From NCBI GenBank assembly GCA_039187375.1, contig JBCCZN010000073.1:1-12298 (forward strand): a stretch of 12,298 bases of DNA, read 5' to 3'. This DNA comes from CALBPI01 sp039187375. GTDB taxonomy: Bacteria; Pseudomonadota; Gammaproteobacteria; Steroidobacterales; Woeseiaceae. This document shows, one piece after another, positions 1 to 6,437 of the stretch. The notes below the pieces were generated by a model that searched no databases, had not been told where the DNA came from, and saw only the letters and a list, made by a program, of their open reading frames with translations. The stretch's first letter is position 1, and every line of letters starts with the position of its first letter. The translations under genes were made by a program, and so were the position numbers.

Positions 1-64
1 CATCGGACAGCACAGCGTGGTCGCCAAATGCCACGCGAATGTCATCCATGCGAATCAGTGCCAT
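1..64 (-). CDS. ABC-type ATPase, N-terminal fragment (runs off left edge)
   Basis: Read on the minus strand from ATG at 64-62, the frame is open to the edge and gives 21 residues beginning MALIRMDDIRVAFGD. The pattern of a short strand, then V-A-F-G-D, then hydrophobic residues and an Asp, is typical of the first strand and aromatic A-loop of ABC-family nucleotide-binding domains, which lies before the Walker A motif. The very short lead into this strand fits ABC-F proteins such as Uup or a small transporter ATPase. Walker A, Walker B and the signature motif lie outside the window, so the subfamily cannot be decided. No strong Shine-Dalgarno sequence is visible before the ATG. The gene is divergent from the secreted hydrolase. 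Confidence 0.6.
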   Translation of the reverse strand, partial: MALIRMDDIRVAFGDHAVLSD

Positions 65-75
65 AGCAACCAAAC

Positions 76-91
76 TGTGACGTGCGTCACG
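76..91. promoter_or_regulatory. CRP-like palindromic operator candidate
   Basis: TGTGACGTGCGTCACG fits the TGTGA-N6-TCACA consensus of the CRP/Vfr family at 9 of 10 fixed positions, and GTGACG/CGTCAC is a perfect inverted repeat. It lies in the 85-base divergent gap, 58 bases before the hydrolase ATG and 11 bases from the ABC ATPase start. No convincing -10/-35 pair is seen nearby, so which gene it would control is unknown. A one-off chance match in a window of this size is possible. Confidence 0.35.
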
Positions 92-149
92 ACAAAATGC
101 AGAGTAAGCTCAATGGCGTTGATTCCAACAATAAGGATCGGGGGGTCTA

Positions 150-1601
150 ATGAAGAAGCATAGCATTCTGGCATTCTGCCAGGCGCTGGTTACAGCGCTA
201 CTTATCTCCATCAGCGCCAGTGCGCTGGCCGGCGAAGGATTTGGCGTGACGCCGCAGGACTCGAGAGAGTTCTTCGTCGATGAATCCAAACTACCGTTTG
301 ACGAATTTCCAGGATTACCGTCGCAGCGTTACTGGGGCGTATTCAAAAAAGCGGGCTACCGCATAGAAATTCCGGCGAACTGGAATGGCGATCTGGTGAT
401 GTATACGCACGGCTTTCGCGGCACCGGTGCAGAGCTGACGGTCGACAATCCGCCGATACGGACCTATTTGCTCGCCAATGGATTTGCCTGGGCCGCTTCC
501 AGCTATTCCACCAATTACTACGACGTGCGCTCAGGCGTGCTCAGCACCAATGCACTGGCGCGTTTGTTCGCGCGCGAGTTTGGTGAACCGAGACGTTTGT
601 TTATCACTGGCTTTTCAATGGGCGGCCACGTTGCCACCGCTGCCGTCGAATTGGGCACACCGCCGCAGTGTGACTTTGCAGAAGGGTCTAACAAACAACG
701 CAAATGCCTGAAGGCGCGTGAGCGAGTCCTGGCCAAAGGCACAACCTACGACGGCGCGGCCCCATTCTGCGGCGTCATGGGCGATACCGAACTGTTCGAC
801 TATTTTGGTGATTTTGGTTACACGGCTGAAACGCTCGCTGGCTGGCCGTCGCAATTCCCGCCGCCGATCAGTCAAGCCGAATACCAGGTCACAGCCTTGC
901 CGTTCATCATCTCTCAGCTGTTTGCTGACAACGGTGCTGGCTTTCCGCAATTCCTGACCGAACGCGGCGAACAACTCAAAGCACTGACACGAGAGATTTC
1001 CGGTGGTGAAAGACCGACATTTGATCTAGCGTTCCCGGTATTCCAACAGCTGCTGTTTGGCTTTACCGGTGCTGATGGCACCGTTGATGGTGTCTTGACC
1101 GGCAATGTTTTCGACAACACACAACGCACCTACCAGCTGGACGGAGACCCGAACTTAAACAACGACGAGCTACTATTGAACGCCTCGATTATTCGTATTG
1201 CGCGTGATGGTGGCGTCAACCGAGCCAGCCGCCAAGGCCTGGAGCGGGTGCCGGTATTGACAGGGCAAATCGAAGTGCCGATGGTCAGCGTGCACACACT
1301 CGGGGATTTGTTTGTGCCGTTTTCAATGCAGCAAATCTACGCCAATCGCGTCGCTGCGGCAGGTAATTCCGATTGGCTGGTATCCCGCGCAGTGCGTGAC
1401 GTTGGGCACTGTTCATTCTCACCCGGTGAGCTCATCGAAGCATTCGCTGACATGGTGCAGTGGGTTGAAACAGGCGTACGACCCGCGGGCGATGCGATAA
1501 ATGATGCGGCAACAGTTGCGGCTCCTGACTTTGGCTGTCAGTTCACCCGCGGTGATCGCCTGGCGCCATTCGTTGCGGATTGCTCGGCATTCGCGGAATA
1601 A
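150..1601 (+). CDS. Secreted alpha/beta-hydrolase (serine hydrolase/esterase type)
   Basis: This is a 483-residue exported protein. Residues 1-27 form a Sec signal peptide: a Lys pair, a hydrophobic core, and A-L-A before Gly28 as the likely signal peptidase I site. The alpha/beta-hydrolase hallmarks follow in order: an oxyanion-type HGFRG segment (H87-G91), the nucleophile elbow GFSMGG (Ser156), an acid candidate in HTLGDLFVP (Asp386), and the catalytic His in DVGHCSF (His420). The roughly 230 residues between Ser and Asp exceed a minimal fold and probably form a lid or insertion. The mature chain has six Cys (174, 186, 207, 421, 463, 478), compatible with disulfides outside the cytoplasm. 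The ATG follows AAGGATCGGGGGG, a plausible ribosome site. The fold is well supported; the substrate is not, and an ester or peptide is only a guess. It stands alone, divergent from the ABC gene and convergent with terC. Confidence 0.8.
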   Translation: MKKHSILAFCQALVTALLISISASALAGEGFGVTPQDSREFFVDESKLPFDEFPGLPSQRYWGVFKKAGYRIEIPANWNGDLVMYTHGFRGTGAELTVDNPPIRTYLLANGFAWAASSYSTNYYDVRSGVLSTNALARLFAREFGEPRRLFITGFSMGGHVATAAVELGTPPQCDFAEGSNKQRKCLKARERVLAKGTTYDGAAPFCGVMGDTELFDYFGDFGYTAETLAGWPSQFPPPISQAEYQVTALPFIISQLFADNGAGFPQFLTERGEQLKALTREISGGERPTFDLAFPVFQQLLFGFTGADGTVDGVLTGNVFDNTQRTYQLDGDPNLNNDELLLNASIIRIARDGGVNRASRQGLERVPVLTGQIEVPMVSVHTLGDLFVPFSMQQIYANRVAAAGNSDWLVSRAVRDVGHCSFSPGELIEAFADMVQWVETGVRPAGDAINDAATVAAPDFGCQFTRGDRLAPFVADCSAFAE

Positions 1602-1613
1602 CCAACACCGCAA

Positions 1614-1675
1614 CCGGGCCTTAACAAACCCGGCTCCGCCGGCGTATCGAACCTAATTGGTCGATACGCTGGCGG
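1614..1675 (+). terminator. Inverted repeats at the end of the hydrolase gene, possible terminator
   Basis: Two hairpins follow the hydrolase stop. The smaller is CCGGG (1614-1618) with CCCGG (1629-1633). The larger has 15-base arms, CCGCCGGCGTATCGA (1636-1650) and TCGATACGCTGGCGG (1661-1675), around a 10-base loop; the single non-Watson-Crick pair becomes G-U in plus-strand RNA. The right arm and part of the loop lie in the last codons of terC on the other strand. No T-run follows on either side, so intrinsic termination is not assured. It may instead protect the 3' end or slow polymerase between convergent genes. Confidence 0.4.
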
Positions 1676-2459
1676 CCTCCGCCGAGCGTTCTGCCTGGCG
1701 CAATAATTTTCTCTGATAGCGCGTCTGCACGATGTCGATCAGCACCAACACGGTGATGATGAAATAGAAAGTCGTTTTGCTCATTTGCTCGATCGGGTTA
1801 CCGAACAACTTGATGTGTCCAAGATGCCCGCCTTCAGTCAGCAGCATGATGCCGACGATGAAGAGAATGAACAGCCCGAGCACCTCGTACATTCGATTTT
1901 TTTGCAGAAAACCAGTCACGCTATCCGCCAGCCAAATCATCAGCGCACCGCCGATCAAAATCGCAGTGGCCATCACCACAAATACCTTGGTCAATGCCAT
2001 GGCACTCAGGATCGAATCGAATGAAAACACCACATTCATCGCAACGATTGCAAAAATGACAGATCCGGCGCTACGGGATGGGCGATCCTGCGCCTGATGA
2101 TCCTCAATTCGGATCATGTGCAGAATTTCCTTGGTCGCGGTGTACATGATAAACACACCACCGAGCAGTACGATCAGTGTATGCAGATTAAATTCACCCT
2201 CGACGACTCCCTCAAAGTTCAAAGAGAACAGCGGCGATTGGAAGTACTCAATGACGCTAAGCAACAGGAACAACAAACAGATGCGCAGGATGACCGCGAT
2301 GGCGATACCCAGTTTTCGCACCATCGCCTGCTTCTCGACCGGCGCACGCTGGGACTCCAATGCGATATACAGCAAGTTGTCGAAACCCAGCACGGCCTGC
2401 AACATGACCAGCATCAGCAATGAAATCAGGTTATCGACAGTAAAAAGATCCATGTTCAC
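1653..2459 (-). CDS. TerC-family integral membrane protein
   Basis: This protein of 266-268 residues is dominated by hydrophobic helices, roughly at 10-32, 48-70, 92-108, 132-155, 160-178, 192-208 and 229-246, so it should sit in the inner membrane. The two TerC hallmarks are present: an acidic N-terminal motif LGFDN (Asp27) and the internal FSFDS motif (Asp148), both inside predicted helices and presumed to bind metal. The C-terminus is charged and probably cytoplasmic. TerC-family members have been linked to tellurite resistance and to metal (manganese) export. Context here gives no substrate, and no other ter genes are seen. The GTG at 2459 opens the frame, but ATG at 2453, two codons later, lies 5 bases after a GGGGG run and is the likelier start. 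The gene is divergent from the IMPase-like gene with only 33 bases between them. Confidence 0.85.
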   Translation of the reverse strand: MNMDLFTVDNLISLLMLVMLQAVLGFDNLLYIALESQRAPVEKQAMVRKLGIAIAVILRICLLFLLLSVIEYFQSPLFSLNFEGVVEGEFNLHTLIVLLGGVFIMYTATKEILHMIRIEDHQAQDRPSRSAGSVIFAIVAMNVVFSFDSILSAMALTKVFVVMATAILIGGALMIWLADSVTGFLQKNRMYEVLGLFILFIVGIMLLTEGGHLGHIKLFGNPIEQMSKTTFYFIITVLVLIDIVQTRYQRKLLRQAERSAEAASVSTN

Positions 2460-2492
2460 CCCCGGTTCGTTTACTGCGGCGGATCATACGGC

Positions 2493-3344
2493 ATGAATGA
2501 CGTTTCGCGCGAGTTGCACACGCCCCTGATCGATGAATTCGTCACCGCATTCACGCAGCAACTGACGCTCGCGGGTCGCTATGCACTCCAACTGCAGGAT
2601 CAGTTGCCCGAGCACAGTACCGCCAAGCATGGCGATGCGTGGACCTCTGTCCTGACCGATGCCGACATTGGCGTGCAACAATTCATCGAAGCCTGGATAT
2701 TGGCCACACATCCCGACTGGGGGTTTTTTGGTGAGGAGTATGAGCTGTCTCGAAATACGCGCTACTTTGACCCCCAGGCCGAGGTCGTCGTCAATCTAGA
2801 CCCGATCAACGGTACACGCCTTTACCGGGATGGCGCTTCGCAGTTTGATCTGCTCGCCTCATTGACCTGGCGCGGCCAGATGCTCGCATCGGTCAGCCAT
2901 ATGCCGGCGATTGCGACCACGTTTATTGCCGCGGTAGACAGACCAGCAGTGATGCACACGCCGCACAGTAGCCAGCCGATTAGGCCAGCAACCCCTGCCA
3001 ACCCATGGCTTGGCGTCTATCAGGCTGATGAGCTGGTGGCTCGACTACCGCAATCGACTCAGGTGTTCGATATGCTGAATGACTATGACAAGCACGATCC
3101 GCGCTGTTGTCTCAATAGTCTGTTCACCGGTGCGCTCGGTGGGTACTTGTTTCTCGATTGCGCGCTACTGGATGTGGGCGCAACGGCGTTTGCAGTGCAC
3201 CAAGCCGGCGGGATTGCGACCGATCCCGTTGGCAGGCCACTAGAGCTGTTTGGTCATTTCGACCCTCAGCAACATGCTGACCTGTTGGTGTGCATGAATC
3301 ACGAGCTGCATCGGGACGTTGTCACAGCGCTCAGACAGGATTGA
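2493..3344 (+). CDS. Inositol-monophosphatase-like protein with altered metal site
   Basis: This 283-residue protein carries the IMPase/FBPase/CysQ superfamily motifs. They are a TDAD segment (55-58), FFGEEYE with the metal-ligand Glu (E81/E82), VVNLDPINGTRLY (101-111), and LLDVGATAFAVHQAGG (225-240) with the C-terminal ligand Asp227. The family consensus at the second motif is DPIDGT. Here it reads DPINGT, with AAC encoding Asn106, so one of the conserved two-metal ligands is changed. The length matches a single-domain member. The protein could be a phosphatase with altered metal use, a nucleotidase-like relative, or an inactive homologue; the sequence does not say which. The start has only a weak GGCGGA ribosome-site candidate 9 bases upstream. 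Its last 14 bases overlap the end of moaE on the opposite strand. Confidence 0.7.
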   Translation: MNDVSRELHTPLIDEFVTAFTQQLTLAGRYALQLQDQLPEHSTAKHGDAWTSVLTDADIGVQQFIEAWILATHPDWGFFGEEYELSRNTRYFDPQAEVVVNLDPINGTRLYRDGASQFDLLASLTWRGQMLASVSHMPAIATTFIAAVDRPAVMHTPHSSQPIRPATPANPWLGVYQADELVARLPQSTQVFDMLNDYDKHDPRCCLNSLFTGALGGYLFLDCALLDVGATAFAVHQAGGIATDPVGRPLELFGHFDPQQHADLLVCMNHELHRDVVTALRQD

Positions 3345-3816
3345 TCAGCTCAGCATGTGAATGGCCGTGGGCAGCACAGCGCTCGCAATTGACCCAGCCT
3401 GAATCACCATCGGCATAAAATTCCTTCTTCCAGATCGGCAGCTCGACCTTGATGCGGTCGATAATCTGGCGCGTCGCCCGAAATGCCTCATCCCGGTGCT
3501 TGGAAACCACACCGACCCATACGGCACAACCACCCAGCTCAAGCTCACCCTCGCGGTGAACCGCGAGGGCCGCTCGCGCGCCCACATGCTGTAGAGTTTG
3601 GTCGATAATCTGCTCACCGATCGACAATGCCAACGGTCGATAGACTTCATACGCTAACCGAGTGACAGACTTACCTTCATTTTCATTGCGCACCCAACCT
3701 TCAAAACTCACGAAGGCACCGGCGGCGTGATCGAATAACTGCTCTCGCAAGCTCGCCACATCAATCGCCTCAGCCGTGATGGCCATTCGCGGTAACAGGT
3801 TCAAATCAGCGGGCAT
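3331..3816 (-). CDS. moaE: Molybdopterin synthase catalytic subunit MoaE
   Basis: MoaE is the large subunit of molybdopterin synthase. It binds cyclic pyranopterin monophosphate and, with the thiocarboxylated tail of MoaD, installs the dithiolene sulfurs. Family motifs are clear: GAFVSFEGWVRNENEGK (33-49), HREG (87-90), AVWVGVVSKHRDEAFRA (98-114) and RIKVELPIWKKEFY (121-134), which carries the active-site lysines (Lys123 and Lys130/131). The protein has 161 residues. After the conserved WVNCE it ends in a tail with Cys144, Cys147, His150, His152 and His154, which looks like a possible metal site not needed by the core family. It starts 2 bases after the moaD stop, is the last gene of the operon, and converges on the IMPase-like gene with a 14-base overlap. 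Met11 is a weaker alternative start. Confidence 0.95.
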   Translation of the reverse strand: MPADLNLLPRMAITAEAIDVASLREQLFDHAAGAFVSFEGWVRNENEGKSVTRLAYEVYRPLALSIGEQIIDQTLQHVGARAALAVHREGELELGGCAVWVGVVSKHRDEAFRATRQIIDRIKVELPIWKKEFYADGDSGWVNCERCAAHGHSHAELINPV

Positions 3817-3818
3817 AT

Positions 3819-4061
3819 TCAGCCTCCCGCTACCGGTGGAAAAAACAACACCGTGTCGCCGTCAGCAAACGGCTGCTGCCACTCGGCCATTACATCGTTC
3901 AGTGCTACCTTGCAGTGTCCGTGCGGGTCGGCCGTACCGTGCCGGTGTTGCAACTGATTGAACAACTCCAGAAGCGTCGTCGCATCGGTTTCAACCCGTT
4001 CGTGCGACATACCCGCGCGCTCGCGGAACAACGCAAAGTACTGCACCTGAACCGACTTCAT
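3819..4061 (-). CDS. moaD: Molybdopterin synthase sulfur carrier subunit MoaD
   Basis: This 80-residue ubiquitin-like protein ends in FFPPVAGG. The C-terminal Gly-Gly is the site where MoaD is adenylated (normally by MoeB) and converted to a thiocarboxylate that donates sulfur inside the MoaD-MoaE complex. The N-terminal strand VQVQYFALFRERAG is typical of the beta-grasp fold. Length matches the family. The ATG overlaps the mobA stop in ATGA (4-base overlap), and the stop lies 2 bases before moaE, so translational coupling of the two partners is likely. MoeB is not encoded in the window and must be supplied from elsewhere. Confidence 0.95.
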   Translation of the reverse strand: MKSVQVQYFALFRERAGMSHERVETDATTLLELFNQLQHRHGTADPHGHCKVALNDVMAEWQQPFADGDTVLFFPPVAGG

Positions 4062-4660
4062 GAACGCAGCGACCGCACGTTTGCTGCGGCAGCATCAGTC
4101 GGTGTGTTCATATTAATGATGGCATCAGCATTGACCGGTTGGACCAGTCGCGCTCCGGCACGAATCAGACATTTCCTGGCGCAGAAATTGGACTGTTCAA
4201 AACTGTATCGAATTTCGCCGATCAAGGGTGCACGCCAAATGGCACACAGTGGCTCGGGCAATGTTCCAGACGAATCACTCAATGCGATCGCTTTTGCGTC
4301 GGGGTGCGAGCGCGCATCGGCACACAATGCGGCCAACGTCTGTTCATCCAGACACGGCATGTCGCAGGCCAACACCAACCAATCCGCACCCGGATCGCAG
4401 CTTAGCGCAGCCAGAATGCTGGCCAGCGGTCCTTGTCCCTCGACGCTATCAGACAAACAGGCATAACGCGCGCGCAGAGCATCTACCTGCCTCGCATCCC
4501 GGACGCCGACAAACACGGCATCGCTGTGAGACTCTGCCAACGCCACAGTGCGTGCGAGTAAGTCCTGGTCGCCAACGCGCATTGCCGCCTTGTCCTCTCC
4601 CATACGACGCGATTGCCCGCCGGCCAATACCAATGCGTGGGTCGCCTCTATCGCTTTCAT
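4058..4660 (-). CDS. mobA: Molybdenum cofactor guanylyltransferase MobA
   Basis: This 200-residue nucleotidyltransferase joins GMP from GTP to molybdenum cofactor to make the guanine dinucleotide form used by DMSO-reductase-family enzymes. It opens with the Rossmann-like GTP-binding signature LAGGQSRRMGEDKA (12-25). It then has GPLA (77-80), LACDMPCLD (98-105, Asp100 a likely Mg ligand), PEPLCAIW (135-142) and NMNTPTD (183-189), all in family order. It lies inside the moa operon between moaC and moaD, overlapping each neighbour by the 4 bases ATGA. Its presence suggests the host makes at least one bis-MGD enzyme such as a nitrate, formate or DMSO-type oxidoreductase, though none is seen here. 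No mobB follows. Confidence 0.93.
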   Translation of the reverse strand: MKAIEATHALVLAGGQSRRMGEDKAAMRVGDQDLLARTVALAESHSDAVFVGVRDARQVDALRARYACLSDSVEGQGPLASILAALSCDPGADWLVLACDMPCLDEQTLAALCADARSHPDAKAIALSDSSGTLPEPLCAIWRAPLIGEIRYSFEQSNFCARKCLIRAGARLVQPVNADAIINMNTPTDAAAANVRSLRS

Positions 4661-5163
4661 GAATGTGCCTTGTCCTCAACCGGAAGGTGGGCATAGTCGG
4701 ATTTGCCTCCGGTCTTTTCAACCAGCCTTAGTGCGGTAATTTCGATGTCGTGAGACAAGGCCTTGCACATATCGTAGACGGTCAAAGCAGCAACACTGGC
4801 GCCGGTGAGCGCTTCCATTTCAACACCAGTCTTGTGCTGCACGCGGCACTCGCAGCTCACCGACACCACCTGACCGTCCAGCACCAGCCGCACATCACAA
4901 CCACTCAGCCCCAGAGGATGACAAAACGGAATCAGCTCATGGGTACGCTTGGCGGCCATTACGCCAGCAACAATCGCCGTGGCAAAGACGGGCCCCTTTT
5001 TCGTCACCAGAGCACCCTGCTCATCGGTGAGTGCCGCAACCACACCCATCGGCAAACGCACTTCGCATTGCGCCAACGCGCGTCGCTGCGTCACCGCCTT
5101 GGCCGTCACATCCACCATTCGCGGCCGGCCTTGCTCATCAACATGTGACAGTGATTTGGTCAC
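4657..5163 (-). CDS. moaC: Cyclic pyranopterin monophosphate synthase MoaC
   Basis: MoaC converts the MoaA product, 3',8-cyclo-7,8-dihydro-GTP, to cyclic pyranopterin monophosphate in the cytoplasm. The 168-residue protein shows the family signatures: RMVDVTAKAVTQR near the N-terminus, KKGPVFATA (55-63), IPFCHPL (78-84, His82), TGVEMEALTGAS (112-123) and the catalytic VYDMCKA (129-135, Asp131 and Lys134), then EKTGGKSDY. All expected active-site residues are present. The start is GTG (5163-5161), three bases after the moaA stop, with a GGTCGGGGG stretch in the end of moaA as a possible ribosome site. The stop overlaps the mobA start in ATGA. Strong coupling along the operon is likely. Confidence 0.96.
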   Translation of the reverse strand: MTKSLSHVDEQGRPRMVDVTAKAVTQRRALAQCEVRLPMGVVAALTDEQGALVTKKGPVFATAIVAGVMAAKRTHELIPFCHPLGLSGCDVRLVLDGQVVSVSCECRVQHKTGVEMEALTGASVAALTVYDMCKALSHDIEITALRLVEKTGGKSDYAHLPVEDKAHS

Positions 5164-5166
5164 GAT

Positions 5167-6213
5167 CTAACCCCCGACCCGGTACATTTCAACCTTGCGC
5201 AGCGGCCTCTCGGTCGGCTCACGGGAGGCACGTTGTTCGCTGTAACGATCGTCGCGCTTCTGCCAGACTCTTTCGATCATCTGCTGCAACTCTTCATCGG
5301 TAGCGCCGCGCCGCATCGGTTCGAGCAATCGCGTACCCTGGGTCGCGAACAGACAGGTATACAGCGTGCCATCAGCCGCCAGTCGCGCCCGGTGGCAGCT
5401 ACCACAGAACGGCGCTGATACCGACGAAATAAAGCCGATCTCTCCGGCACCGTCCTGATACTGATAGCGACGGGCCACCTCACCACGATAATTTGGCGCG
5501 ACCGGTGTCACCGGCCACAGTGCTTCGATTCGCGCTAATAGCGCTTTAGAGGTCACCACCTGGTCGGCCTTCCAATTGTTGCGATTGCCAACATCCATAA
5601 ACTCAATGAGCCGCACAACATGTCGCGTGTGGCGAAAATGGGCCAAGAGATCGAGTACGGTGTGATCGTTAATGCCATTTTGGACAACACAATTGATCTT
5701 TAGCGCATCGAAACCCGCCCGCTCAGCCGCATCAATTCCAGCGAGCACCTGATCAACCGCACCGCGCCCGCCGCTCAAGCGGTGGAACACATCCGGATTA
5801 AGACTGTCGAGCGATACAGTGATCCGCGTCAACCCTGCCTGCTTTAGCGCAGCGGCCTGTTTATCCAGCAGCATCGCATTGGTTGTCATCGCGATATCGG
5901 ACACCGGCAGCTGTGCCAGTCTGGCAACCAGCGCCGGCAACTGACGATCAAGCAACGGCTCTCCACCGGTTAGCCTTAATTTGTCGACACCCAGCTTTAC
6001 GGCCACACCAGCTAATCGAACAATCTCATCATGGGTGAGTCGATTCTCGCGCCGCAGGAACTGATAGTCCTGATGGAATTCCGATTCCGGCATACAATAC
6101 GGGCACCGAAAATTACATCTATCAATCAATGAGATACGAAGGTCTCTTAGACCTCTATCGAAAATATCCAGCGGCACCAGTGGCACACTGGCCGGCACTT
6201 CCCGATCGCTCAT
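5167..6213 (-). CDS. moaA: GTP 3',8-cyclase MoaA (radical SAM)
   Basis: MoaA is the radical-SAM enzyme for the first step of molybdenum cofactor synthesis, turning GTP into 3',8-cyclo-7,8-dihydro-GTP. The 348-residue protein has the N-terminal cluster motif CNFRCPYC (Cys33, Cys37, Cys40), then LRLTGGEPLL (79-88) and ITVSLDSLNP (131-140). The second cluster ligands are Cys270 and Cys273 (FCGSCHRARL) and Cys287 (YTCLF). It ends in Gly-Gly, as MoaA proteins do; this tail is known to be needed for catalysis. It is the first gene of the operon. No strong Shine-Dalgarno precedes the ATG, but a 9-codon frame (6239-6210, minus) ends in an ATGA overlap with it. Confidence 0.96.
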   Translation of the reverse strand: MSDREVPASVPLVPLDIFDRGLRDLRISLIDRCNFRCPYCMPESEFHQDYQFLRRENRLTHDEIVRLAGVAVKLGVDKLRLTGGEPLLDRQLPALVARLAQLPVSDIAMTTNAMLLDKQAAALKQAGLTRITVSLDSLNPDVFHRLSGGRGAVDQVLAGIDAAERAGFDALKINCVVQNGINDHTVLDLLAHFRHTRHVVRLIEFMDVGNRNNWKADQVVTSKALLARIEALWPVTPVAPNYRGEVARRYQYQDGAGEIGFISSVSAPFCGSCHRARLAADGTLYTCLFATQGTRLLEPMRRGATDEELQQMIERVWQKRDDRYSEQRASREPTERPLRKVEMYRVGG

Positions 6214-6437
6214 GACTCGCTGTTCTCTTGATCTGACATAACGTCCGCGTCGTGCCTTCCTACCGTCTTAGTCTGCTTGTTGTGCGCCGCAACATGGCTG
6301 GCTATACTTCGGCAACGCCGCGGGGGCGGTACCTTAGTCCGGCAAAAGCCATCGGGCAATGTCCACCAGCAGGCAGCATAGCAGCCCTGCCACTATACAG
6401 ACCGACCCCGCTCGATTTTTCATACCGAGGGGATCAA
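6214..6437. other. Divergent intergenic region, moaA / acyl-CoA dehydrogenase
   Basis: This 224-base gap is the longest gene-free stretch in the window. On the plus strand it holds a good sigma70-like promoter (6280-6308) and an inverted repeat TGTTG-N7-CAACA (6278-6294). On the minus strand, towards moaA, I see GC-rich short stems, for example GGCAG/CTGCC around 6372-6391. I see only poor -35/-10 candidates there. I could not confirm the moco RNA motif known upstream of some moaA genes. Confidence 0.5.
6280..6308 (+). promoter_or_regulatory. Probable sigma70-type promoter of the acyl-CoA dehydrogenase operon
   Basis: TTGTGC (6280-6285) and TATACT (6303-6308) are separated by exactly 17 bases. 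The -10 matches TATAAT at 5 of 6 positions and the -35 matches TTGACA at 3-4 positions. Transcription would start near 6315, giving a leader of about 120 bases. The -35 element lies inside the inverted repeat TGTTG-N7-CAACA (6278-6294), a possible repressor site. Assigned by eye only. Confidence 0.45.

Noticed and set aside
1653..2459. Tellurite-resistance cluster around terC
   Set aside because: No terZ, terA, terB, terD or terE-like genes lie nearby. TerC-family proteins are widespread without such a cluster.
2460..2492. Shared bidirectional promoter between terC and the IMPase-like gene
   Set aside because: The gap is only 33 bases and I see no credible -35/-10 pair for either direction; promoters may lie inside the coding regions.
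3915..4466. 183-codon plus-strand frame opposite moaD and mobA
   Set aside because: It is antisense to two conserved genes, is rich in His/Arg/Ser as shadow frames are, and has no family signature.
6252..6437. N-terminal extension of the large acyl-CoA dehydrogenase subunit
   Set aside because: The 62 extra codons cross the promoter-like elements and look unlike the family. ATG 6438 has a good ribosome site and a family-like N-terminus.
6214..6437. Molybdenum cofactor riboswitch (moco RNA motif) upstream of moaA
   Set aside because: Position would fit, but I could not match the conserved segments by eye. A covariance-model search with the moco RNA family would decide.
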